Shown in pieces: positions 9,525-15,767 of a DNA stretch of 64,000 nucleotides. How positions within the stretch are numbered: position 1 is the first letter of the stretch; the number at the start of each line of letters is the position of its first letter. A program made the translations under genes and the position numbers. The notes beneath the pieces are model-generated. The model worked only from the letters and a program-made list of their open reading frames with translations. It did no database searches and was not told where the DNA came from. The stretch is from the NCBI RefSeq assembly GCF_025567195.1, contig NZ_JAOQJF010000013.1, positions 28,187-92,186 on the forward strand, in the 5' to 3' direction. The DNA is from Alitiscatomonas aceti (GTDB taxonomy: Bacteria; Bacillota; Clostridia; Lachnospirales; Lachnospiraceae).

Positions 9525-10136
9525 GTGGCTGTACAAAATGGACATTTTAAAACAATCCGCATTGGCGTGGAAGAGCTAACTGAATACCGTTACCAGTTCG
9601 TGTATGGCTACAAAAAGACTTTGTATCCTATCAACCTCACGTTTTCCAATGAGGACTATCCACATCTGGCCGGTTTTCAATACACGAAAGACATCTCCCT
9701 TCCAAACTATTCCTCTGCTAAAATTGCAGAGCGGATTCTTGAAGGGAAAATAACTTTTGAACAAATTCAAAAAGCAGCACAATATGAGGAAATGATTAAG
9801 CCCCGATTAGAAGCACTCATCCGTTTGAAACATTCCTTGGATCATGATTTTAATCTTTATTCCTTCATGCCTCGGATGTACCCTTTTATCACCAACATTA
9901 AGGCAGATTACCTGATCGCCAGTCATCTGGTGATTGATAGTTATGTTTTCATCATCCATACCACTCCAAAAGGAGATGCCAAATGCGATTTTCTTTGCTG
10001 TTCGGCTTTCGCTAAAGGTGAACGAGACTACGAAACAAATCAGAGGAAACGGGCATTACTCAAAAAGGAACGTGTACATATCGCATCAAACACAACAACT
10101 GTTTTACTCGATAAATTGAATAGCGAATCTTCATAG
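9525..10136 (+). CDS. PBECR4-like nuclease domain protein (candidate toxin), 5' end possibly frameshifted
   Basis: About 200 residues resembling the PBECR4 group (phage Barnase-EndoU-ColicinE5/D-RelE-like nucleases): YQFVYGYKK, then FSNEDYPHLAGFQ with the conserved His, a helical middle, and a C-terminal basic stretch. The frame can only start at GTG 9525, which has no ribosome site. The better initiation signal is AAAGGTGG before ATG 9538, whose frame reads MDILKQSALAW and hits TAA at 9577. Losing one A at about 9571 would explain this, so the gene may be inactive or re-initiated. Family assignment is from memory of conserved motifs, not a search. Confidence 0.6.
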   Translation: MAVQNGHFKTIRIGVEELTEYRYQFVYGYKKTLYPINLTFSNEDYPHLAGFQYTKDISLPNYSSAKIAERILEGKITFEQIQKAAQYEEMIKPRLEALIRLKHSLDHDFNLYSFMPRMYPFITNIKADYLIASHLVIDSYVFIIHTTPKGDAKCDFLCCSAFAKGERDYETNQRKRALLKKERVHIASNTTTVLLDKLNSESS

Positions 10137-10176
10137 GGAACATTTTCAACAACAAACATCTTGAAATGTTCCCTAC

Positions 10177-10770
10177 TTATATGAACAAAATGTCTCTGGA
10201 ATCATAAACACTTTCTGTATTTGGATTTCCACAACGAATCGCCCTATCCAGTCCCATAATCGTTGCAATGGCACCATCAATCTTCTCTGTAGATTTTTCC
10301 TTATCTGCTTTAATGTTTCCTGCCGGATCTGTTCGAATAAAAATATTATCCATCATCCAACGAAGAACTGGATGTCCTCCATGAGCCAATCTCTTCTCTA
10401 ATGTCAGCTTCATCAGCTCTTTAGTCGGCGGACTCATATCTTTAAATCCCTGACCAAACGGAACAACCGTAAATCCCATGCCTTCAAGGTTCTGTACCAT
10501 CTGTACAGCTCCCCAACGGTCAAATGCAATCTCTCGGATATTGAAACGCTCTCCCAGCCTTTCTATGAATTTTTCAATAAATCCATAATGAACAACATTT
10601 CCCTCTGTGGTCATAAGATACCCCTGTTTTTCCCAGACATCATACGGAACATGGTCTCTTCTGACTCGAAACTCCAACGTATCTTCCGGAATCCAGAAAT
10701 AAGGCAAGATAGCAAACTTGTCATTCTCATCCCTCGGCGGAAACACCAATACAAGCTGAATATGCCTCCC
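10177..10770 (-). pseudogene. Phage terminase large subunit, C-terminal fragment
   Basis: The nuclease half of a Terminase_1-type TerL: VFPPRDENDKF, PYFWIPEDT, AFDRWGA, GQGFKDMSPP, HGGHPVLRWM and KSTEKIDG are the conserved landmarks, ending at the normal C-terminus. The ATPase domain is missing. Upstream of about 10770 the frame continues into an unrelated helix-turn-helix segment, so this is a deletion fusion. Order terminase-portal-protease-capsid on the minus strand confirms one decayed prophage. Confidence 0.75.
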
Positions 10771-10864
10771 GATTGTGCTGCGTGTCCAGCCGTTTTGTTC
10801 TCCGATTTCTTTCTGCGTCAAGTGCTGGAAGTAATACAAAAAGATAGGCTTCGTATTCAGTCAT
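10765..10864 (-). pseudogene. Small sigma-70 region-4-like HTH fragment
   Basis: ATG at 10864 behind AAAGGGGG starts MTEYEAYLF. One base later in frame the sequence reads YYFQHLTQKEIGEQNG and RSTIGRHIQL, a typical region-4 or Sigma70-like helix-turn-helix. A one-base shift at the TTTTTG run separates the two parts, and terminase sequence follows directly. Small proteins of this kind occur in Tn1549/Tn916-like conjugative elements, so this may be conjugative-element debris; that origin is inference. Confidence 0.45.
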
Positions 10865-10956
10865 GGAAAATCCCCCTTTCTTCGATTATGGGAAAGGGCG
10901 GCAGCACTTTTTTGCTGTCGCCCCTTGATTACCCACCAGCAAGGACAGGCGGGGCT

Positions 10957-10993
10957 GTCAACGGTGGGCGCAGTCCATTTACTTGCCGTTGAC
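10957..10993. repeat. 8-bp inverted repeat upstream of the HTH fragment
   Basis: GTCAACGG at 10957-10964 and CCGTTGAC at 10986-10993 form a 37-nt stem-loop in a GC-rich island of about 130 bp (10870-11000). A second hairpin, GGCGGCAGCA/TGCTGTCGCC, lies at about 10896-10922. The stretch has no gene and looks like the end of a conjugative element. Confidence 0.45.
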
Positions 10994-11026
10994 TGGCTCG
11001 GCTGGGTTTGCTATTCCAGCAAGATT

Positions 11027-11896
11027 TCAAGATACTGTTTTCAAAATAGTACCTATATCTCCGTCAAGACATACTGACTGTCGCTTAATTTCGGTTGGTG
11101 CATAAGCGTCAGATAAATTAACACAGGAATATATTGCATTAGGATTTTGCACTGTCATTTTCCAAAAAGAATATTTAATTATGACAGGTGTGTTATTGCC
11201 TACACCCAGTTCAAAAAGCAACAATTTTGAGCCTTTATGTCTGCGGACAAAATCCTCATATCGGATATTCGCCTGATACCAGCCTTCGTCTTGAACAAAA
11301 GAATTGTCACACCGTAAATTCATTGTCATTGGTGCGCCACAAACAGGACAATAGGGAATGAGTTCGGAAGGAATTTTCATGTTCTGTTGTTCGACAATCA
11401 TTTTTCGGACTGCCGTTTCATTATCATACGTCTTTTGATGACACGCTTTTGAACACTGCCATAAGCCATAATCGCCCTGTGTGTAAAATAATCTCTTTTT
11501 ATCAAAATGGTTGATTTGAAATAAATGGTCTACATTGGTCGTCAGAACAAAATAATCTTTGCCATGTATCAATTTCAGCAGCATTTGGTACACTTCGTTT
11601 TGCGGTTGGTCGTAACGGTTACAGTAAATATGCCTTGACCACCACGCCCAGTATTCTTCCAGCGTTTCGTATGGATAGAAACCGCCGGAATACATATCAG
11701 AAATCCCGTATTTCTGGTTGAAATCAGCAAAATATTTCTGAAAACATACACCGTCATAAGTGTAACCAGCTGATGCAGATAGTCCAGCTCCCGCACCTAT
11801 TAGAATTGCATCAGCATTGTCGATTGCCTGTTTTAGTCTTTTTATATTATCCGAATAGTTTTCGGTAGATTTCATCGTCCATATCTTTGAAAACAT
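11027..11896 (-). CDS. Class M (macrodomain-linked) sirtuin, probable protein ADP-ribosyltransferase
   Basis: Sir2-fold NAD-dependent enzyme of about 289 residues. NAD-binding loop GAGAGLSASAGY at residues 34-45; TTNVDHLF near residue 130; zinc site CPVCG near residue 220. The position of the catalytic His-Gly of deacetylases reads Gln-Gly (YTQGDYG), as known for the SirTM class that ADP-ribosylates rather than deacetylates. The ATG at 11896 has AAGGTGG 6 nt upstream; ATG 11875 is an alternative. It overlaps the macrodomain gene by about 50 nt, the usual SirTM partner. The typical GcvH-L and LplA2 genes are absent, so the target protein is unknown. Confidence 0.82.
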   Translation of the reverse strand: MFSKIWTMKSTENYSDNIKRLKQAIDNADAILIGAGAGLSASAGYTYDGVCFQKYFADFNQKYGISDMYSGGFYPYETLEEYWAWWSRHIYCNRYDQPQNEVYQMLLKLIHGKDYFVLTTNVDHLFQINHFDKKRLFYTQGDYGLWQCSKACHQKTYDNETAVRKMIVEQQNMKIPSELIPYCPVCGAPMTMNLRCDNSFVQDEGWYQANIRYEDFVRRHKGSKLLLFELGVGNNTPVIIKYSFWKMTVQNPNAIYSCVNLSDAYAPTEIKRQSVCLDGDIGTILKTVS

Positions 11897-12626
11897 TAAA
11901 TACCACCTTGATTTTACTTTGCGTTTGAGATTTATAGTTCCTAACTGCCCGTACCGCAATTTCCGCAGCTTTCTCATTTGGAAAATGAAATTCTCCTGTT
12001 GAGATACAACAAAATGCTATACTGGTTACTCCATTCTTTTCTGCAAGTGACAGGCAAGAACGGTAGCAGTCTGCAAGCAGTTCACAGTCAGATTGTTTGA
12101 GTTTTCCTTGAATAATCGGTCCGACTGTATGAATTACAAACTCACTTGGCAAATTAAAGGCTGGCGTGATTTTTGCCTGTCCTGTCTGTTCCTCATGCCC
12201 TTGTTGTTTCATCAGATTATCACATTCAAGCCTGAGCTGTATTCCTGCAAAGGTATGAATTGCATTATCAATGCAGCCATGACAAGGGCAAAAGCACCCT
12301 AACATTTGACTGTTTGCTGCGTTAACAACCGCTCCGCATTTTAACGTTGTAATATCCCCTTGCCATAAATATAAATCTTCTGTAATGGCAGTCAAACTTT
12401 CAATATCGGTAATCCCTTTGCCCCTAAGCTCTGCTTGCAGATATTCGTCCTGTATCTTCAAAAATTGAAAAGACGCTGGCATTGGCGGGCGTACATTTAC
12501 AAGTGACCGAAATAGCTGAAATTGATTTTTTTCATCTTTTCCAAAAGAGAGCGCCTGCTTTTTATATTGCGGCATTTCATTTAAGAGAAAAGAATTGAGT
12601 TGATATAGCCGTTCAAGCTGCGTCAT
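11847..12626 (-). CDS. Zn-containing macrodomain, protein-ADP-ribose hydrolase
   Basis: Removes ADP-ribose from modified proteins, reversing the neighbouring sirtuin. It has an N-terminal helical extension of ~85 residues, then the macrodomain: GDITTLKCGAVVNAANS binds ADP-ribose, CFCPCHGCIDNAIH carries the zinc-coordinating Cys/His cluster typical of SirTM-linked macrodomains, and ISTGEFHFP is the second ligand loop. It has 259 residues, as in the Staphylococcus and Streptococcus proteins. The start overlaps the stop of the upstream ferredoxin-flavoprotein gene by 4 nt. Confidence 0.88.
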   Translation of the reverse strand: MTQLERLYQLNSFLLNEMPQYKKQALSFGKDEKNQFQLFRSLVNVRPPMPASFQFLKIQDEYLQAELRGKGITDIESLTAITEDLYLWQGDITTLKCGAVVNAANSQMLGCFCPCHGCIDNAIHTFAGIQLRLECDNLMKQQGHEEQTGQAKITPAFNLPSEFVIHTVGPIIQGKLKQSDCELLADCYRSCLSLAEKNGVTSIAFCCISTGEFHFPNEKAAEIAVRAVRNYKSQTQSKIKVVFNVFKDMDDEIYRKLFG

Positions 12627-13255
12627 AAGCTACCACCTCTTTTCTCTATTGCACGTACAGGGCAGATTTCATAACAGTTTCCACAATGCAAACAATGTTC
12701 CTGTTGAATCACAACAGGCTTTTTTTCTATGTCGATACATTTTTGAGGACAACGGGAATAACATAATTTACACCCAATACATTTATCCGTAACAAAATAA
12801 CGTTCTTGATTATCTTTTCCGCCTCCAAATGTAAAACCAGCCCGTTCAATCGGTTTTTTGGATAAATCAAACCATTCCCCACTTCCTTCGTAGAGCTGAA
12901 ATACCGTAAGGGCAGACATGGATTCCACACTGGGGTAGAGTTCATTCATATAAGGATTTTTTTGAAAAAGTGTTGGCAGGAGTGTTGTTCCAACTTCACG
13001 AACTTTTCCACGAACAGAAACAGCCACACAGGATAAGGTATCTTTTCCCCTCATTCCTGTTAAAGCTATGAAGCCCTGTTTTTTCAGTCTGTCATAAAAT
13101 CCTTTTCCCTTTGCGGTTAAAAAATACAAACCATTTTCATCAAAATCCATAATGTCAATGGCACAAGTTACAGGCAGATCGTTATCGTCTACAGTAGCTA
13201 TAACAGTGGAATGAATTTCATCCACAATAAAGGAAAAATATTCTCGGATAGTCAT
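12623..13255 (-). CDS. PNPOx-like flavoprotein with two [4Fe-4S] ferredoxin motifs
   Basis: N-terminal ~140 residues form a pyridoxamine-5'-phosphate-oxidase-like split barrel that would bind FMN or F420-type cofactor. The C-terminus has two cluster motifs, CIGCKLCYSRCPQKC and CLHCGNCYEICP, a 2[4Fe-4S] ferredoxin. Such fusions are probable small redox enzymes; the substrate is unknown. It sits second in the operon, 62 nt after another PNPOx gene and coupled to the macrodomain gene. The operon suggests that ADP-ribosylation here responds to or controls redox state, as proposed for other SirTM operons. Confidence 0.78.
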   Translation of the reverse strand: MTIREYFSFIVDEIHSTVIATVDDNDLPVTCAIDIMDFDENGLYFLTAKGKGFYDRLKKQGFIALTGMRGKDTLSCVAVSVRGKVREVGTTLLPTLFQKNPYMNELYPSVESMSALTVFQLYEGSGEWFDLSKKPIERAGFTFGGGKDNQERYFVTDKCIGCKLCYSRCPQKCIDIEKKPVVIQQEHCLHCGNCYEICPVRAIEKRGGSL

Positions 13256-13274
13256 GATGTGTCCTCCATATAGG

Positions 13275-13308
13275 GCAGCCCTGCAACCTTATCGGCTCGC
13301 AGGGCTGC
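13275..13308. terminator. Hairpin between the two flavoprotein genes
   Basis: GCAGCCCTGC (13275-13284) pairs perfectly with GCAGGGCTGC (13299-13308). No T-run follows on the minus strand, so it may attenuate, stabilise or process the mRNA rather than end it. Confidence 0.4.
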
Positions 13309-13317
13309 TCTTGCTAT

Positions 13318-13719
13318 TTACAGGTCATATTCTTTCGGCGGGTTGCCGGAAAAGTCAGCGATTACTGCGTGTGCGTCCTCAAGATAGAATACCTCAAAAA
13401 TCGGGTTGTCTGCGGTTTGATACTGTCCCTTTACAATCAGGTTATTCATGCAGCCTTCTTTTACTGCCATGTTGTTCTCAAAAACAACTTTCCCGTTCAA
13501 GCGAATCCACGCATACGCCGGAGAAGAAACACAAACTTCAATATAGGGGTTATTCTGAATATCCTTATAAACATCTTTCGTATTATTTGTGCAGAACCAC
13601 AGCTTTCCGTCCTGCTCAAAGCAGAACATAAACGGACGGCATTTTGCTTTCCCGTCACGACCAACTGTGGCAAGATACTGTACGGGATTTTCCTGTAAAA
13701 ATTTCACAACTTCATTCAT
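13318..13719 (-). CDS. Pyridoxamine 5'-phosphate oxidase family flavoprotein
   Basis: Single-domain split-barrel protein of 133 residues: FLQENPVQYLATVGRDGKA at the start and KCRPFMFCFEQDGKLWFCT follow the pattern of FMN-binding PNPOx-like proteins, while the C-terminal FEVFYLEDAHAVIADFSG is typical of the short clostridial group. A long upstream extension of the frame is rejected because AGGAGG lies 9 nt before the ATG at 13719. First gene of the sirtuin operon, divergent from hxlR, whose family commonly regulates an adjacent flavoprotein gene. Confidence 0.8.
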   Translation of the reverse strand: MNEVVKFLQENPVQYLATVGRDGKAKCRPFMFCFEQDGKLWFCTNNTKDVYKDIQNNPYIEVCVSSPAYAWIRLNGKVVFENNMAVKEGCMNNLIVKGQYQTADNPIFEVFYLEDAHAVIADFSGNPPKEYDL

Positions 13720-13748
13720 GATAAATGACCTCCTGATATTAAATAAGT

Positions 13749-13776
13749 TTTTTCGTTTGCAATTTTTCGTTTGCAA
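13749..13776. repeat. Two perfect tandem 14-bp units in the 5' leader
   Basis: TTTTTCGTTTGCAA at 13749-13762 is repeated immediately at 13763-13776. They lie between the predicted minus-strand -10 box and the ribosome site of the flavoprotein gene. This is a good position for a repressor such as the divergent HxlR protein; binding is inference. Confidence 0.6.
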
Positions 13777-13780
13777 GATT

Positions 13781-13834
13781 ATAATAATTCCGTAAAGCCC
13801 TTTTGTAAAGTAAGCACATAATTGTGCTATAGTT
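13781..13834. promoter_or_regulatory. Divergent promoter region with GCACA/TGTGC inverted repeat
   Basis: Minus strand: TTTACA (13804-13809) and TATTAT (13781-13786), 17-bp spacer, driving the flavoprotein-sirtuin operon. Plus strand: TTGTAA (13803-13808) and a TATAGT-like -10 near 13829-13834 for hxlR, with a long spacer. The inverted repeat GCACATAATTGTGC (13814-13827) lies between them and is a plausible operator. Confidence 0.5.
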
Positions 13835-13867
13835 ACCAAAATGAAACTATAGAAAAGGAGAGATACC

Positions 13868-14194
13868 ATGCCAAACGAAAAAAATTTGCCAGCCTGCCCA
13901 GTAGAAACCCCCCTTATGCTGATAGGCGATAAATGGAAAGTTCTCATATTGCGTGACTTAATGCCCGGAACAAAACGATTTGGAGAATTAAAAAAATCCA
14001 TAGGGAATGTTTCTCAAAAAGTATTGACAGCACAGCTGCGTGATATGGAAGAAAAAGGGCTTGTCAATCGAAAGGTTTATGCAGAAGTTCCACCACGTGT
14101 TGAGTACAGTCTGACAGAATTAGGTAAGAGCCTTAAACCGATTTTGGACGCTATGTGGAATTGGGGAGAGGAATATAAAGCCCAAAACGTATAA
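13868..14194 (+). CDS. HxlR-family winged-helix transcriptional regulator
   Basis: DNA-binding regulator of 108 residues. It has the family signature CPVETPLMLIGDKWK at the N-terminus, then GTKRFGELKKSIGNVSQK for the recognition helix and the wing VPPRVEYSLTELG. A cysteine sits just before the helix-turn-helix, the position used by thiol-responsive HxlR proteins to sense electrophiles or oxidants. AAAAGGAG precedes the ATG. Its divergent position indicates control of the flavoprotein/macrodomain/sirtuin operon. It has its own terminator immediately after the stop. Confidence 0.88.
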   Translation: MPNEKNLPACPVETPLMLIGDKWKVLILRDLMPGTKRFGELKKSIGNVSQKVLTAQLRDMEEKGLVNRKVYAEVPPRVEYSLTELGKSLKPILDAMWNWGEEYKAQNV

Positions 14195-14235
14195 AAAGTA
14201 TCGGGACAGATTTCATTTTGTCCCGATACTTTTTT
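14193..14235 (+). terminator. Strong intrinsic terminator of hxlR
   Basis: AAGTATCGGGACA pairs with TGTCCCGATACTT around a short loop, followed by a run of T; it begins at the hxlR stop codon. Confidence 0.85.
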
Positions 14236-14653
14236 GGAATAGTAGGCGGCTGTCTGCTAAGTTCATGTTTGTTACTTTACCGCACATGAGCATTTGCTTA
14301 GGGTAGATATTCTATTATTAGTCCCTAACACAAGCGGCAGCAATCCATTCAAAGGACGCTGCCGCTAAATTTTTCCATTTACAATTTTGTCATTCAAGGC
14401 TCTTACTGAAAAAATGGTGTAGCAGTGGTGTAGTAAGTGCCTATTTGCTTTGTAAATCTATTGATTTTACAGGCTTTTTCAGGGCTTTTCAAGATATTGC
14501 CGTGGCAAATAAATAGCACTTAATCATCTTCTTATATCCCCATTTAAGTCTTGTATTTCTTCTCAAACGCTTGATTTTTCAAGGTTTTCCGGGACTCAAA
14601 AGCCTTTTTTAACTTATTCCCACCCGCTCATTCCCTATCCTGCTCCCAAAACC
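14236..14653. other. Gene-free stretch at the right end of the accessory patch
   Basis: About 420 bp of AT-rich DNA. The only clear structure is a perfect 9-bp stem, AGCGGCAGC (14333-14341) with GCTGCCGCT (14358-14366), followed by AAATTTTT, so it can end plus-strand transcription. A minus-strand peptide ending GTYYTTATPFFQ is readable near 14400-14440 and resembles an integrase tail, but is too short to call. GC rises again at about 14650. Confidence 0.45.
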
Positions 14654-15019
14654 CTAGTCCGTCGTCCTCTGATACTCCAGCGTATATCCATTGGGATCAG
14701 AAAAGAAGAAGGAATACACCGGAAATTTCGGGTGGTGAGCCGGCGGGGCAGAAAGTCCCAGAGTCGGTCGGCTCTTTAAGGCTTCATACATGCGGTCCAC
14801 ATCCTCCAGGGACGGCAGATTAAAGGAAATGCACTGGCCTGTGGCCATGGGCCGGGCTGGACCATAATCGCAGAAGGCCAGATAGCCGTACCCGCAGTCA
14901 AACCACACGCTGGACCCCAGATCCTTATAAACGGGGAGCCCTAAAACAGTGGTATAATATTTTTTTGTTTCCTCCATATTTTTGCACGGAAAGAATATTA
15001 CGCTGGATTCTGGTTTCAT
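14654..15019 (-). CDS. VOC (glyoxalase/bleomycin-resistance) family protein
   Basis: A 121-residue protein with two beta-alpha-beta-beta-beta repeats: FFPCKNMEETKKYYTTVLGL starts the first, and FFFSDPNGYTLEYQ closes the second with the family's metal-ligand Glu. Substrate unknown. AAAGGAG lies upstream of the ATG at 15019; the longer frame to 15091 is not supported. It is the last gene downstream of the xanthine dehydrogenase cluster, 37 nt after the MocA-like gene, and may be co-transcribed. Confidence 0.8.
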   Translation of the reverse strand: MKPESSVIFFPCKNMEETKKYYTTVLGLPVYKDLGSSVWFDCGYGYLAFCDYGPARPMATGQCISFNLPSLEDVDRMYEALKSRPTLGLSAPPAHHPKFPVYSFFFSDPNGYTLEYQRTTD

Positions 15020-15056
15020 ATGAGACTCCTTTCTTTTTTCCATGGATGTCCCTGGA

Positions 15057-15767
15057 TTACCGGCCAGCCTGGTCCTCCAGGGTATCCACATCCCAAAGTT
15101 CTCTCTCTTCCTCTACTTCAAAAAAATGTACCTGGTCCATATGGGCTTTCATAACCCGTTTTCCTCCCCGGTCCCCGGACAGAGCCAGAAGCTCATCCTT
15201 ATAAAATGCAGAAAACCACACCGGATTCCCCGGCTCCCCCAGGCAGGAAACGCAGCCGATCGGATGGCTTTCCCGGTCTCCTCCTGAGACCTTCTTCATG
15301 AATTCCAGAAAAGCTTCCACAGTCCTTTCCGAAAGCCACGGCTGATCGGCCACAAAAAACACATAGACATCCGGCTCTCTCCCGGCCTCCTGCCTGCACA
15401 TTCCAGAGATCGGGCTGGATTCCGGCATTCCCGCCAGGATCCCGGCCCGGATGCTGTGGGATACTCCCTCCCGGCTCTGGGGGCTGTATACAGGATACAG
15501 ACGGCCGGAGCCGGCAAGAAGGGCCCTCCGCTCCTTTTCCACAGAGGGATCGCAGACAGGCCCGGGGCCTTCTCCTACTGCCTCCTGCAAAAGCTCCTCA
15601 TACTGGGACACTACCACGATCTCCAGCTCCTTATGCCTTTCTGCCACAGCCGCCAGCCGGTCCAGCAGATGCAGGTACATGGGATTCTGCCCGACCATAT
15701 GAAAAAGCTTGTTTTTTCCAAACCGGCGGCTGTTTCCAGCCGCCAGATACACACATCTTATTTTCAT
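15057..15767 (-). CDS. MobA/MocA-like nucleotidyltransferase (molybdenum cofactor cytidylyltransferase)
   Basis: Probably attaches CMP to molybdopterin for the adjacent xanthine dehydrogenase. The nucleotide-binding start LAAGNSRRFGKNKLF and the metal-binding FFVADQPWLS (DQP motif) are those of MocA/MobA-like enzymes. It has 236 residues, near normal. The ATG overlaps the stop of the molybdenum subunit gene by 4 nt, so it is translationally coupled. CTP rather than GTP specificity is inferred from the xanthine dehydrogenase context. Confidence 0.82.
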   Translation of the reverse strand: MKIRCVYLAAGNSRRFGKNKLFHMVGQNPMYLHLLDRLAAVAERHKELEIVVVSQYEELLQEAVGEGPGPVCDPSVEKERRALLAGSGRLYPVYSPQSREGVSHSIRAGILAGMPESSPISGMCRQEAGREPDVYVFFVADQPWLSERTVEAFLEFMKKVSGGDRESHPIGCVSCLGEPGNPVWFSAFYKDELLALSGDRGGKRVMKAHMDQVHFFEVEEERELWDVDTLEDQAGR

